DNA of 64,000 nucleotides from Mucilaginibacter rubeus (GCF_003286415.2 NZ_CP043450.1:1302001-1366000), one strand, 5' to 3'. Positions 28,001 through 37,267 are shown, counted from the stretch's first letter. Notes: a model not told the origin generated them from the letters alone. Made by a program: numbers and translations.

Positions 28001-28329
28001 GCGCTAAACAGGTATACATGGGCGAACTCGTTTTTACTGAGTAAAATACAGTTGTTTATTACCAGGAAGGATGATACTGTAGCTACAATCGCTGCTTTAT
28101 AAAAAGCTGCATTGTTAATGAAGGAAAAAAATAAAGCTACAGCACAAAAAAAGCAATTTATTGCCCGAAGCCAAAAAGGATCATAAGAATTTTGGAAGCA
28201 GAGATAATGCAAAGACGGACTTGCAATAAACAAACCTATCAACAACAGCCGGTAAACGGTAGCTTCGTTTTGGATCATTACCAATGAGTTACCTTTTAAC
28301 GACATGTTTTGGAGTAATTTTTTAATCAA
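25042..28329 (-). CDS. Membrane hybrid histidine kinase with four PAS domains and a receiver
   Basis: This 1095-residue hybrid kinase has about six N-terminal transmembrane segments (residues 25-185). A coiled linker and four PAS/PAC modules follow (about 205-325, 330-445, 460-575 and 590-705). The third and fourth carry recognisable PAC ends (DGSVRKIIGTLQDITERK and DENGDIKETTSIGEDIT). HisKA has His734 in SIMSHEIRTPMN, then the HATPase domain with DTGIGIS and GGTGLGL, and a receiver with Asp1026 in IIMDLQMPVMNG. No haem or flavin ligand can be claimed for the PAS domains. It is alone on its transcript; its DNA or protein output is unknown. Confidence 0.94.
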   Translation of the reverse strand: MIKKLLQNMSLKGNSLVMIQNEATVYRLLLIGLFIASPSLHYLCFQNSYDPFWLRAINCFFCAVALFFSFINNAAFYKAAIVATVSSFLVINNCILLSKNEFAHVYLFSAITIFIALTLFCRKRREFIIISEANLAAIVIAYFMATKPVISSTVLVVLILVFTLIAYVSFLVVMAYQYQLKRAVDNVMELNNNLMQNDAELREHRKHLHALINSLNDIIFEFDETKICRNVWFNELTERAVDPRVAIGKTLDMVVGPQKAHKYDMALNYVMANRKPTSVEFPSDYDSGHWFIANFTPVFDSDGTYTGRISASVVDITEQKKYELALKENESLLLEAQNIAKIGNWWYDHESKETHWSANLNDLLEIEAIPGGMNRFHYYISLVHPDDRENTFQYLNAIRSTSQNKFEHKFITPAGKLKYIRIQRGEKELRSGTGSGTRTFGIIQDITEARLADKAVKLSQLELMEAQAIAKIGNWKYDVSTGNLSWSDELNNIYELGQDTSLYRKTFVNLLLKYVHPNDKNIIRKLLQSDANTMDSSHEYRIITPRGNLKYLSIIAGKRLYNEDGSVRKIIGTLQDITERKQAELDFRSAENKYKSVLEKINMIAITVDGDGTITFCNKYLAKLVGYKQQELIGMNWMDNFIPDDLKDFLKSWFANNAILPHFINPIICRNGEQRIISWQNTVFYDENGDIKETTSIGEDITDQQKAQQELIWAKEMAEKSSKFKSEFLSIMSHEIRTPMNAVIGSTNLLLDQDPRPEQMEYLNTLKFSGENLLAIINDILDYNKIEAGKLELNNSRFNIHQLIRKIKQSFESRAAEKALTLELIADDTIPADLMGDAMRLSQVLNNLISNAIKFTHNGKVTIRLDKDVTTENTVTIKFAVTDTGIGISPESFNIVFDPFMQDQQVINNDYGGTGLGLAITKRLIELHNSTIAVSSELGKGTTFCFSINFAVAPAIATPKPEVAPAPVTDNNLQGMNILVVDDNKMNLMIAGRFLKRWNAQVQEALNGKIAVDMVNHNTYDLIIMDLQMPVMNGFEATAIIRQSHPDIPVIALTADAMPETYQQALEAGMCDYLTKPFVPEILYSKLAKHIRQSA

Positions 28330-28434
28330 TTATTAACGTTTATAAACAATAATACAGGTGTTAAAATAATAAATTTGCCCGAAATTTTTACAAACAGTAA
28401 ATTATATTAGCGGTTATTAATACGCAGATTTATT

Positions 28435-28442
28435 TACATTTG
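28435..28442 (+). promoter_or_regulatory. Candidate -7 box for citrate synthase
   Basis: TACATTTG, a TAnnTTTG match, ends 18 nt before the chosen ATG at 28461. A transcript starting a few bases downstream would have a very short leader, which also argues against the upstream TTG at 28440 as start. Confidence 0.45.
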
Positions 28443-28460
28443 TTGCAGATACAAATTTCT

Positions 28461-29747
28461 ATGGCGGAAACAGCACAACTAAAAATTGGTGATAAAACAT
28501 TTGAGCTCCCTGTAATTGAGGGCACTGAAGGTGAAAAGGCAATCGATATTTCTAAGCTTCGCGATCAAACCGGTTATGTAACACTTGATATCGGGTACAA
28601 AAATACAGGCGCTACCAAAAGCGCCATTACTTTTTTAGACGGGGAACAGGGAATTCTTAAATATCGTGGTTACCCCATTGAAGAACTGGCCGAAAAATCA
28701 TCATTTATAGAAGTTGCTTATTTGCTGATATATGGTGAATTACCAACTGCCGAACAGCTGAAAGCATTCCAGTATGAGTTAAGCCGCCATACGCTGGTGC
28801 ACGAGGATATGAAAAAGTTTTTTGATGGGTTTCCGTCAAAATCTCACCCAATGGGCCAGTTATCATCACTGGTATCAGCTTTATCGGCTTTTTATCCTGA
28901 ATCATTAAAACCATCACAAACTACTGAAGAGCTTAACCAGAGCATTATTAAAATGCTTGCTAAAATGGCTACCGTGGTTTCATGGATCTATAAAAAATCA
29001 TTAGGCCATCCGGTTATTTATCCTCAAAATAAATACGATTACGTTACCAACTTCCTGTACATGACCTTTGGTCAGCGTACCGAAGATGTAACTATCGACC
29101 CGGTTGTGATTGATGCCATGAATAAGTTGTTAATCTTACATGCTGATCATGAGCAAAACTGTTCTGCTTCTACGGTACGTATTGTAGGTTCATCCGATTC
29201 AAATATCTATGCTTCTGTATCTGCAGGCATTTCTGCACTTTGGGGCCCGCTACATGGTGGTGCTAACCAGGCTGTAATTGAAATGCTGGAGAAAATTAAA
29301 GAAGACGGCGGCGATACCGATAAATGGATTGCTAAAGCTAAAGACAAAAACGATCCTTTCCGTTTAATGGGCTTTGGTCACCGTGTTTATAAAAACTTTG
29401 ATCCGCGTGCTAAGATCATCAAAAAAGCATGTGATGATATTTTAGAAAAGTTGGGTATCAATGATGAAGTGTTGGAGATAGCCAAGAAACTGGAAGAAGT
29501 TGCCCTGAAAGATCCTTACTTTGTTGAGCGCAAGCTTTATCCTAACGTTGATTTTTATTCAGGCATTATTTACCGTGCCTTAGGCTTCCCAACTGATATG
29601 TTCACTGTACTGTTTGCCCTTGGTCGTTTACCGGGATGGATAGCCCAGTGGAAAGAAATGAAAGAAAACAAAGAACCTATCGGTCGCCCACGCCAGATTT
29701 ATGTTGGCGCTACCGACAGGGAATATGCTGACATAGCAAGCCGTTAA
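28461..29747 (+). CDS. gltA: Citrate synthase
   Basis: This 428-residue type II citrate synthase condenses acetyl-CoA and oxaloacetate at the entry of the TCA cycle. Conserved blocks are GILKYRGYPIEELA, HADHEQNCS, the catalytic region LWGPLHGGANQAVIEML and GFGHRVYKNFDPRA, and a final RPRQIYVG. The ATG at 28461 (MAETAQLKIGD) is preferred to the TTG at 28440 because of family length and the promoter-like box just upstream. It stands alone, ending in a terminator. Confidence 0.97.
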   Translation: MAETAQLKIGDKTFELPVIEGTEGEKAIDISKLRDQTGYVTLDIGYKNTGATKSAITFLDGEQGILKYRGYPIEELAEKSSFIEVAYLLIYGELPTAEQLKAFQYELSRHTLVHEDMKKFFDGFPSKSHPMGQLSSLVSALSAFYPESLKPSQTTEELNQSIIKMLAKMATVVSWIYKKSLGHPVIYPQNKYDYVTNFLYMTFGQRTEDVTIDPVVIDAMNKLLILHADHEQNCSASTVRIVGSSDSNIYASVSAGISALWGPLHGGANQAVIEMLEKIKEDGGDTDKWIAKAKDKNDPFRLMGFGHRVYKNFDPRAKIIKKACDDILEKLGINDEVLEIAKKLEEVALKDPYFVERKLYPNVDFYSGIIYRALGFPTDMFTVLFALGRLPGWIAQWKEMKENKEPIGRPRQIYVGATDREYADIASR

Positions 29748-29810
29748 GAACGGGGTCAATGGTTCATAGTTGATGGATCATTGCTCATAGAAAATATTAT
29801 ATTAAATAGG

Positions 29811-29843
29811 AAAGCGATGGGGGATAACCTCATCGCTTTTTTT
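29811..29843 (+). terminator. Citrate synthase terminator
   Basis: AAAGCGATG (29811-29819) pairs with CATCGCTTT (29831-29839), followed by TTTTTTT. Confidence 0.85.
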
Positions 29844-29870
29844 GACCGCTGACTTTTTACTTTAAAAGTT

Positions 29871-29943
29871 GATTACGCTGATTTCGTTGAGTCGTATTTC
29901 GCTTTATTGATGCAATTTCCCAATCAACGAAATCAGTGTAATC
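29871..29943. repeat. 20-bp inverted repeat between citrate synthase and the sus locus
   Basis: GATTACGCTGATTTCGTTGA (29871-29890) is repeated inverted at 29924-29943 with one mismatch, around a 33-nt spacer. It is one of the gap-specific long palindromes of this genome. Confidence 0.75.
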
Positions 29944-29971
29944 ATTCATCAAAAAAATCAACGATCAAAAA

Positions 29972-30000
29972 AGCCCCGCAGGTTTTCACCATGCGGGGCC
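29972..30000 (-). terminator. Terminator of the sus-like operon
   Basis: GCCCCGCA (29973-29980) pairs with TGCGGGGC (29992-29999). The minus-strand side is followed by TTTTTT, about 30 nt after the SusE stop. Confidence 0.88.
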
Positions 30001-30032
30001 GTATATAAATCAATCAACTGTGAAGTTTGTGC

Positions 30033-31061
30033 CTAAAGCTTGGTAATGGTGAATGTATTGACTACCGTGTTTAATACAATTTTGTATGTGCCACCGGTTG
30101 TTATGGTATAATTACCTCCGCCTGCGGTAAGCGCAGCAGGGGTACCACCTAAGTTTACATCCCAGTTGTGGTTAAACCTAAACTTCATATCCTTGCCGGC
30201 AATTAAAGCAACGGTAACGCTCCATGTTTTGGTAGTAGCATCATAAAGCATATCGGTATCAGTGTTCCAACCACCCGGAGTAGCATCACCAATAACGCTC
30301 CAGAATACAGGAGTAGCTGTAAATGTACCTTTGGTTTTATCGCTTTGGTCAATAACTGCGTGCAGTGCATAATAGCCTGCAGCCGGTACTGAAATGTTGC
30401 CGCCTGTAGTGCTTATCTTTCCACTGCCTGCATCGCCGTATGCAACGTCCCACACTTTTTTAGGGGTAATTTTAAACTCAAGTTTGCCTGCAGGGAAACC
30501 AATATAACCGTCATATACGCCATCGTTATTAGGCGAAACAAGACTATCGGCAGTAGCCGGATCCCATCCCTGATAAGCGCCTGGTACATAAATGTAGCCT
30601 GTACCCTGGTATGGCAATACGGTTAAAGTGATAACATTTGAATAAGTAGCTGCCAGGTTTGGAGCTGCCGATGATTTAATACGTACCTCAACCTGCGACG
30701 GATCGTTATAAGATAACTTCAGGGCAGTTAACATATCATTAAGCACACCTACCTTAAGTGTTTGGGTAAGCTTGTCTGTACTTACTTCCCTGGTGTTTTT
30801 AAAATTATCGCCCTTTACATCCAATTGTAAAGTGTAGGTGACTGGTGCATTATACCCAGTAACAGGAGTTGCTGCCCAGCTAAAGGTAACAGCATCATTA
30901 TTTGCATTTGGTTTTGATAATGCCGGTGAAGTTGTTGTTGAAGTTAGGGCACCCACTTTGCCCACGTTGGCTACAACCTTTGTTTCATCCTTTTTACATG
31001 ACGCCAGCATCAGCAGCGCGATACCGCCAAATGCCAGGAGCGTGGTAAATATTTTTTTCAT
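30033..31061 (-). CDS. SusE-type outer-membrane glycan-binding lipoprotein
   Basis: This 342-residue lipoprotein has a lipobox MLASC (Cys near residue 22). A SusE N-terminal Ig-like domain (about 30-150) is followed by two starch-binding-like modules with aromatic motifs: GAYQGWDPATA in the first, GDATPGGWNTDTD in the second. SusE proteins sit on the cell surface and help hold glycan chains for the SusCD complex. The presence of SusE and of a CBM48-like esterase nearby points to an alpha-glucan-like substrate, but this is inference. It is last of the three-gene operon. Confidence 0.9.
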   Translation of the reverse strand: MKKIFTTLLAFGGIALLMLASCKKDETKVVANVGKVGALTSTTTSPALSKPNANNDAVTFSWAATPVTGYNAPVTYTLQLDVKGDNFKNTREVSTDKLTQTLKVGVLNDMLTALKLSYNDPSQVEVRIKSSAAPNLAATYSNVITLTVLPYQGTGYIYVPGAYQGWDPATADSLVSPNNDGVYDGYIGFPAGKLEFKITPKKVWDVAYGDAGSGKISTTGGNISVPAAGYYALHAVIDQSDKTKGTFTATPVFWSVIGDATPGGWNTDTDMLYDATTKTWSVTVALIAGKDMKFRFNHNWDVNLGGTPAALTAGGGNYTITTGGTYKIVLNTVVNTFTITKL

Positions 31062-31122
31062 ATCCTTTTTTAGGTTTTATGGTTTCACGGGAGATACTTT
31101 GTGGGTATCTCCCGGTATAGTA

Positions 31123-32715
31123 TTAATATCCTGTATTTTGTTTCAGATTAGGGTTAGCCGTAACATCTGCAGATGGTAATGGATAAACAGTGCGGAAACT
31201 CTCAACGCCTTTTCCATCTTTTGAACCGCCTTTAAACGGCCATAGATAGGTATCTTCAACAAATTTTTTGTAACGGATCAGGTCGGTACGGCGGAAACCT
31301 TCCCAGTACAACTCGCGACCTCTTTCGTCAAGCAATAAATCGGTTGTTAAGGCTGTTAACTGACCGGTAGTAGCGCTTTGATAAGCACGAGCCCTTAATT
31401 TGTTAACATAGCTTAATGCAAGTGCTGCATCGCCACCACCGCCACGTGTGGTAGCTTCGGCGTAAATAAGGTACTGCTCGGCTAAACGGAAAATAGGGAG
31501 GTCCATATCTGCATAGTCCAAACTTTGTGGAGCTCCGCCATCTATTTTAACATCCTTAAATTTACTGATGGCATAGCCGTCGGTAAAGGTGCTTATGGTA
31601 TTGATGTCAATATTTTGGCCGTCGGTGTAAAACTGAGCACGTTTGTCAGCACTTGAAGCGCCGCCAGGGAAAAGGTTTACAAACGCTTTGGTGGTACGTA
31701 AACCAGCCCATCCACCGGCAATACCGTAATCAGCAGCAGGCATTGAGCCACCAACAGGGGCGTGGGTCATAAAGGTAGCACCACCATAGCTTTGGGTATG
31801 CAGACCGTCATAGTTAATGGTTAAGATAAACTCGTTTTTATTGAGGTTGTTATCGGCACGCATTAACTTGGTGTAGTCGGTAACTAAAGAGTAACCGGCA
31901 TCAATTACTTTTTTAGAATAAGTTACAGCATCCGGGTAATGTGCAGTGCCTGTATAAACCTCGGCATTTAGATAAATCCTTGCTAATAATGCCCATGCAG
32001 CGGCTTTATCCGCGCGGCCGTATTCATTACCGCGGGCGTCAACAAGCCCGGCATCAATTGCCTTAAGTTCGCTTTCTATATAAGCAAACAGGTCTTTACG
32101 GCTAATTTGTTTCGGTAGTGGACCACCCAGCGGATCGTTTTCGGTTACAAAAGGAGGGGCCGCAAACAGGTCCATCAAAATTGAATACTGGTAAGCCCTT
32201 AAAAAACGTGCTTCAGCAACATATTGATGTACTTTATCGGCATCGGTACCCTTGATACCCCTGCTGCTCAGGTTAGCATCAGATGATTGGCGAATGAAAT
32301 CATTAGCCAATGTGATCTGGTACATACACCTGTAGTACAAGCCGGTTAAGAAGGTATTGCTTGATGACCATGACATGTTATGAAAATCAGGCAAGCCCAC
32401 GTCTCCCCAGCCTACTACTGCTTCGTCAGTCGGTAATTCCTCTGCGCACCAGTAAAGACGGAAAAAGTCTGATGTACCTTCGTCAATACCCTGGATATCT
32501 TTGGTACCGTCATCGCCGGCAGGGCCTTTGTTACCTGTTAACGCAAATGCGCCGTATACTTTGGCAAAAGCCTGTTTGTAACCTTCGGGAGTACTGTAAA
32601 CCTGTGAGGCAGTAACGTCGTTGGTTGGTAGTAAATCCAGCTTCTTGGTGCATGAGGTTAATCCTCCCGCAATCAGGGCTGTAATTGTTATATATTTTAA
32701 TGAATGTCTTTTCAT
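31123..32715 (-). CDS. SusD/RagB nutrient-binding outer-membrane lipoprotein
   Basis: This 530-residue SusD-family lipoprotein has a lipobox GGLTSC (Cys near residue 22) followed by KKLDLLPTNDV. SusD lid proteins bind the glycan over the SusC barrel. Family features are the tetratricopeptide-like helices around ARFLRAYQYSILMDLF, the AAAWALLARIYLNAE segment and the C-terminal RGRELYWEGFRRTDLIRYKK block. It lies between SusC and SusE, 32 bp from SusC, with overall normal length. Confidence 0.95.
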   Translation of the reverse strand: MKRHSLKYITITALIAGGLTSCTKKLDLLPTNDVTASQVYSTPEGYKQAFAKVYGAFALTGNKGPAGDDGTKDIQGIDEGTSDFFRLYWCAEELPTDEAVVGWGDVGLPDFHNMSWSSSNTFLTGLYYRCMYQITLANDFIRQSSDANLSSRGIKGTDADKVHQYVAEARFLRAYQYSILMDLFAAPPFVTENDPLGGPLPKQISRKDLFAYIESELKAIDAGLVDARGNEYGRADKAAAWALLARIYLNAEVYTGTAHYPDAVTYSKKVIDAGYSLVTDYTKLMRADNNLNKNEFILTINYDGLHTQSYGGATFMTHAPVGGSMPAADYGIAGGWAGLRTTKAFVNLFPGGASSADKRAQFYTDGQNIDINTISTFTDGYAISKFKDVKIDGGAPQSLDYADMDLPIFRLAEQYLIYAEATTRGGGGDAALALSYVNKLRARAYQSATTGQLTALTTDLLLDERGRELYWEGFRRTDLIRYKKFVEDTYLWPFKGGSKDGKGVESFRTVYPLPSADVTANPNLKQNTGY

Positions 32716-32747
32716 GTTAATTTTTCTTTATTGTTGATTAACGATGG

Positions 32748-35700
32748 TTATAATGAAAGATTAAGACCTAACACGTAAGTACGCGGGCGCGGATAAAGGT
32801 TGTTATCGATGCCGGTATTAACCTCCGGATCAAGACCTTTGTATTTGGTGATAACAAATACGTTTTGCACGTTGGCGCTTAACCTTAAATTGCCTGTGTT
32901 ATGAAATACTTTACCAAAATTATAACCTACGTTAACGTTATCCATGCGGATAAATGAAGCGTTTTGGATGTAATAGTCAGATAACCTGCTTTTGTCAAAA
33001 GAGCCTGTCATGCCGCTTTCAAGTAAATTGGTTGAGGCGTTGTTTAAGATGCCTATACCATTAAATACACTTAATTGTGTGCCTGAGCTTGAGAAAACGT
33101 TATTATATACATAGTTGCCAACGCTTGCCCTTGCAACAAAACCAGCCGACCATTTTTTGTAGTTAAGGTTTGAACTTAAACCAAAATAACCTTTAGGATC
33201 AGAGCTTTTATAACGGTATAAGTCATTTTCGTTAACTATACCATCTTTATTTCTGTCAACATAAACACCATCCAGGGGTTTGCCATCGGTGCCGTAAACC
33301 TGTTGATAAACGTAGAATGAATTGCGTGAATAACCAACAGAGTTAATTTGAATGGTATTACCGGTACCGCCTGAGATACCGCCGGTTGGCGCACCTGGAT
33401 AGCTTGGGTCCGGAGCCAGTGTTAGTTTGGTTATTTTATTGGTATTGTATGTAGCGTTCAGGTTAACATTCCAGGTAATGTCGCTGGTCCTGATCACATC
33501 CGCGCTCAGGTTTAACTCTAAACCATTGCTGGTTAAATCGCCAATGTTGGCTACAATGTAATTAGAGAAGTTGGTACCTGCTGGTTGCGGGATTTTGTTT
33601 AACAGTTTTGATGTTTTGCGGTGATAGTAATCTACAGTACCGGTAATACGGTTATCAAGGAAACCGAAATCGATGGCTACGTTGGTTGCAGCTGTTTGCT
33701 CCCAGGTACGCAGCGCATAGTAACCACCCGGACGATATAAGTTATAAAATGAATCGCCAAACTGGTATTGTGCAGTGTTAGTACTCAGGTTGTAGAATGA
33801 GATAACGTCATAGTTACCAATGCCATCCTGCTGGCCGGTGATACCATAACCTGCACGAAGTTTCAGGTCAGATAAAGCGGTTATGCCTTTAAACATCGAT
33901 TCTTCTTTCAACTTCCATGCAAATGCAACTGAAGGGAAAGTACCGAACCTTTGGTTAGGGTTGAATTTTGATGAACCATCGCGGCGTACAGTACCGGTTA
34001 AAATGTATTTATCTTCAAATACATAGTTTAAACGACCGTAAACTGATATCAGCCTGTTTTCTGGTTTATCATATGGATAAACAGGCTGTGTGCCAGGCTG
34101 CTCTGTACCGTCATGTGCAAAGTTGCCAAAGTTGTAATTAGTGATAGAGAAATCCTGGTAAGAGTAACCTGCTACCGCGTCAATGTGGCTGGCTATGCTT
34201 TTCAAATCCTTAGCGTAGCTTAAATAGCCTTCAAATATGGTGTTTGACTGGGTTTGTTTGTATTGGTTGTTTAAACCGCGATGAGTAACACCTTTTGTAT
34301 CAAGGAAGCCTTTGTAATTTGAAGCCGCGCTATCAGGAATGATATTGTGGCCTGTACCTTTTGATACGTCATAGCCTAAGTTAACATTGGCATGTAACTC
34401 CGGTAAAAAGTGGAATTTATAATCTAACTGCAAGTTGCCTATGCTGCGGTAAACAGTACTGCGGTTATCCTGCTGCTCTAATAAACCAAGCGGGTTTAAA
34501 GTAGCAAGATCTTTAAGCGGACCGCCCGGCTGGGCCGGATTGTTTAACCATTGCCAGTAACCGCCAAAGCGGCTGTTGCCTGAGTAAACCGGTTTGGTAG
34601 GGTCAAAGCTTACTGCCGAGCCTATCGCACCTTCATTGGCAAACCTTTGTTTTACCTGCGCGCCCTTAGCGTTTAAATTAACTTTCAGGTGATCGGTAAA
34701 AAAGCTTGGGCTCAAATTGATGGCACCTGTGATACGCTGCATTGAGCTGGTTTTTAAAACACCATCCTGGTCAAGGTAACCGGCAGATACGCGGTAGGGC
34801 AGGTGTTTTGTAGCGCCAGATACACTAATGTTATTATCGGTAGTGATACCTGTTTGGTAAATTTGTTTTTGCCAGTCGGTACTTGCAGTACCTAATTGCG
34901 CTATTTGAGCAGCTGTTCCATTGGCTTTAACATAATCACGGATCTGATCAGCGCTTAGCACAGATGCTTCTTTAGGGATCTTGCTGGCCGAAACCTGTGA
35001 GCTGAAATCAATAACCGGTTTTCCGCTTTTTCCTTTTTTAGTAGTGATTAAAATAACACCGTTTGAAGCCCTGTTACCATAAATGGCTGCTGCAGAGGCA
35101 TCTTTTAATACCGAAAACGATTCGATATCGTTAGGGTTGATCAGGCTTAGGGGGTTGGCAGCGCCCGAGATGCTGGCGTTGCTGATAGGCACACCGTCGA
35201 TAACAATAAGCGGATCATTACTGGCGCTTAACGATGCACCGCCACGGATACGGATAGTGCTACCTGCGCCAGGCGCGCCGCTGTTTGATATTACAGATAC
35301 ACCTGCAACTTTACCTGCAATTAACTGCTCGGGAGTTGTAATAACACCTTTTTGAAAATCTTTGGCGGTTACGTTGGTAATAGCACCCGAAAGGTCTTTT
35401 TTACGTTGCGTACCGTAGCCGATAACCACAACCTCGCTCAGGCTTTTGCTTTCGGGCAGCAGGCTGAAGTTTTCGATAGTAGCACCGCTAACGGTTACTG
35501 ATTTTTTGATGGTGATATAACCGATAAACTTAACACTTAGCGTATAAGTTCCGGCTTTAACATTATTAATGGCGTAGTTACCATTAGGGTCGGTAGTTGA
35601 ACCAATAGTGGTACCATCGATAGTAACCGTAGCACCGGGGAGGGGCAGGTTGGTTTCGTCAGATACCTTTCCTTTAATACTCCCGGTTTGTGAAAACGCC

Positions 35701-35762
35701 ATGAATGACATCATCAGGAAAGCACAAAGAAGAACATACTTTTTTGAGTAATTTTTTCTCAT
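32748..35762 (-). CDS. SusC/RagA TonB-linked outer-membrane transporter
   Basis: This 1004-residue TonB-dependent transporter imports oligosaccharides with SusD. A signal peptide (about residues 1-25) is followed by a carboxypeptidase-regulatory-like domain (28-105), the SusC linker SLSEVVVIGYGTQRKKDLSG, a plug (about 115-230, with VDGVPISNA and AAIYGNRASNGVILI) and a 22-strand barrel ending in an aromatic-type NLSL. There is no N-terminal signalling extension and no anti-sigma factor nearby, so regulation is probably by the divergent operator region. It is first of the three-gene operon. Confidence 0.96.
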   Translation of the reverse strand: MRKNYSKKYVLLCAFLMMSFMAFSQTGSIKGKVSDETNLPLPGATVTIDGTTIGSTTDPNGNYAINNVKAGTYTLSVKFIGYITIKKSVTVSGATIENFSLLPESKSLSEVVVIGYGTQRKKDLSGAITNVTAKDFQKGVITTPEQLIAGKVAGVSVISNSGAPGAGSTIRIRGGASLSASNDPLIVIDGVPISNASISGAANPLSLINPNDIESFSVLKDASAAAIYGNRASNGVILITTKKGKSGKPVIDFSSQVSASKIPKEASVLSADQIRDYVKANGTAAQIAQLGTASTDWQKQIYQTGITTDNNISVSGATKHLPYRVSAGYLDQDGVLKTSSMQRITGAINLSPSFFTDHLKVNLNAKGAQVKQRFANEGAIGSAVSFDPTKPVYSGNSRFGGYWQWLNNPAQPGGPLKDLATLNPLGLLEQQDNRSTVYRSIGNLQLDYKFHFLPELHANVNLGYDVSKGTGHNIIPDSAASNYKGFLDTKGVTHRGLNNQYKQTQSNTIFEGYLSYAKDLKSIASHIDAVAGYSYQDFSITNYNFGNFAHDGTEQPGTQPVYPYDKPENRLISVYGRLNYVFEDKYILTGTVRRDGSSKFNPNQRFGTFPSVAFAWKLKEESMFKGITALSDLKLRAGYGITGQQDGIGNYDVISFYNLSTNTAQYQFGDSFYNLYRPGGYYALRTWEQTAATNVAIDFGFLDNRITGTVDYYHRKTSKLLNKIPQPAGTNFSNYIVANIGDLTSNGLELNLSADVIRTSDITWNVNLNATYNTNKITKLTLAPDPSYPGAPTGGISGGTGNTIQINSVGYSRNSFYVYQQVYGTDGKPLDGVYVDRNKDGIVNENDLYRYKSSDPKGYFGLSSNLNYKKWSAGFVARASVGNYVYNNVFSSSGTQLSVFNGIGILNNASTNLLESGMTGSFDKSRLSDYYIQNASFIRMDNVNVGYNFGKVFHNTGNLRLSANVQNVFVITKYKGLDPEVNTGIDNNLYPRPRTYVLGLNLSL

Positions 35763-36065
35763 TTACTTATTGATTTTTATGGATAAAAAAAGGCTTATTT
35801 TGCCGGCTATAATTGGTTTATTATTGTGGCCGAAACAGCATGCGACTAATTTACATTTACAAATATCAAATGCAAATTTTATGTAAAAGATAATTTTAAA
35901 GCGTTTAATTAAGTCTTTTTTAACTTGAACGAAATATTAAAATTTATCGAAATGGCAGAGAAAAATTATTGTTTTTATGCGAAATTTGGATTTAAACCCA
36001 TATTTGTGAAATAAGTAAGTGTCAAGTTTACACAATAGTTGATTTTACTTTTATGCAACCAATTT

Positions 36066-36092
36066 CCGGGAACGTTCCCGGTAACGTTACCG
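36066..36092. promoter_or_regulatory. Two adjoining LacI-type palindromes at the sus locus
   Basis: CCGGGAACGTTCCCGG (36066-36081) and CGGTAACGTTACCG (36079-36092) are perfect palindromes with central ACGT/AACGTT, the hallmark of LacI/GalR-family operators. Centres are 12 bp apart, a little over one helical turn. They sit 15 bp before the esterase start and about 300 bp from the SusC start. No LacI gene lies in the window. The 35763-36106 gap holds no gene and is otherwise AT-rich. Confidence 0.75.
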
Positions 36093-36106
36093 ATTTTAAC
36101 TGTTTT

Positions 36107-37249
36107 ATGATGATGAAAAAAATAATTTTCTGCGCGTTTTTAGTTTTTGGCCAAAATTTTTTGCTTTTTAGCCAGGTGAAAATATCCTTTTTTACCGGCA
36201 AAATTCAGGCTCCCAAAAGCCCCCTCGAACGCCTGTTTCTGGCAGGTGATTTTAATGGCTGGAACCCCGCTGATAAGACGTGGGAACTGGTTAAAAACGG
36301 CAACGGAAATTATGCATTAAGCAAAGAATTGCCCGTTGGGTTGATCCACTTCAAAATTACCCGTGGCAGCTGGAACACAGTTGAATGCGACGCTACGGGT
36401 AAGTCAATTGATAACCGGAGCCTGGTGATAAAAAGTGATACCAATGTAAAACTCGATATAGCGGGCTGGCAGGATAGTTTTGCACCGGCTGAGAAAAAGC
36501 ACACCGCTACAGCGCGGGTACACATTATCAGCGAAAACTTTGAAATACCACAGTTAGGAAGAGAGCGCCGCGTTTGGATTTACTTACCAGCCGGGTATGA
36601 TACAGGTAGTAAAAAATACCCTGTAATTTATATGCACGACGGTCAAAATCTTTTTGACGAATACACCTCAAGTTATGGCGAGTGGGGCATTGACGAGATC
36701 ATGGATAAAATGCCTGAACAGGAAGAAAGCATCATAGTTGGTATTGACCATGGCGGCGATTACCGTTTGACGGAATATAATCCGTATGATTCAAAATATG
36801 GTAAGGGCAGGGGGGATGATTATGTGCAATTTTTAGTTAAAAACCTTAAGCCATATATCGATGCACATTATCGCACTGAAAGTGATGCCACTCACACAAC
36901 AATAGCAGGCAGTTCGATGGGCGGACTTATTTCCATGTACGCCCTGTTGAAATATCCGGAGGTATTTGGAAATGCCGGTGTATTTTCACCCGCGTTTTGG
37001 AACGCTCCCCAACTGTTTGACCTGGCTAAACAGGTTAAGATAAGTGCAAAAAGCCGTTTTTATTTTGTTTGCGGTGATGCGGAAAGCGACACAATGGTTC
37101 CCGATATGCAAAAAATGGCTGATGTAGTAAAGTCAAGAGGGATAAAAGCAGAAAATGCGCCCGTTACGGTAATTAAGGGAGCGTCGCACAATGAAAAGCA
37201 ATGGAATGGCGACTGGCCGGGGTTTTATAAATGGTTGATAGGGTTTTGA
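36107..37249 (+). CDS. Secreted alpha/beta-hydrolase esterase with an N-terminal CBM48-like domain
   Basis: The chosen start (ATG at 36107, first of three in a row) gives 380 residues with a signal peptide (KKIIFCAFLVFGQNFLLFS). An early ATG at 36053 would run through the operator palindromes and is rejected. The N-terminal domain (about 25-125) contains LFLAGDFNGWNPADKTWELV, typical of CBM48/AMPK-beta glycogen-binding modules. The esterase domain has YPVIYMHDGQNLFDEY, the nucleophile in AGSSMGGL, an acidic GDAESDTMVP and a histidine in GASHNEKQW. Family members include enterochelin-esterase-like and carbohydrate esterases. Position opposite the sus operon suggests it removes acyl groups from the imported glycan. 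Confidence 0.88.
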   Translation: MMMKKIIFCAFLVFGQNFLLFSQVKISFFTGKIQAPKSPLERLFLAGDFNGWNPADKTWELVKNGNGNYALSKELPVGLIHFKITRGSWNTVECDATGKSIDNRSLVIKSDTNVKLDIAGWQDSFAPAEKKHTATARVHIISENFEIPQLGRERRVWIYLPAGYDTGSKKYPVIYMHDGQNLFDEYTSSYGEWGIDEIMDKMPEQEESIIVGIDHGGDYRLTEYNPYDSKYGKGRGDDYVQFLVKNLKPYIDAHYRTESDATHTTIAGSSMGGLISMYALLKYPEVFGNAGVFSPAFWNAPQLFDLAKQVKISAKSRFYFVCGDAESDTMVPDMQKMADVVKSRGIKAENAPVTVIKGASHNEKQWNGDWPGFYKWLIGF

Positions 37250-37267
37250 ATAAATTGCATCTCCGCG

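Noticed and set aside
36053..36106. Earlier ATG for the esterase
   Set aside because: It would translate through two perfect operator palindromes and put 18 residues before a good signal peptide.
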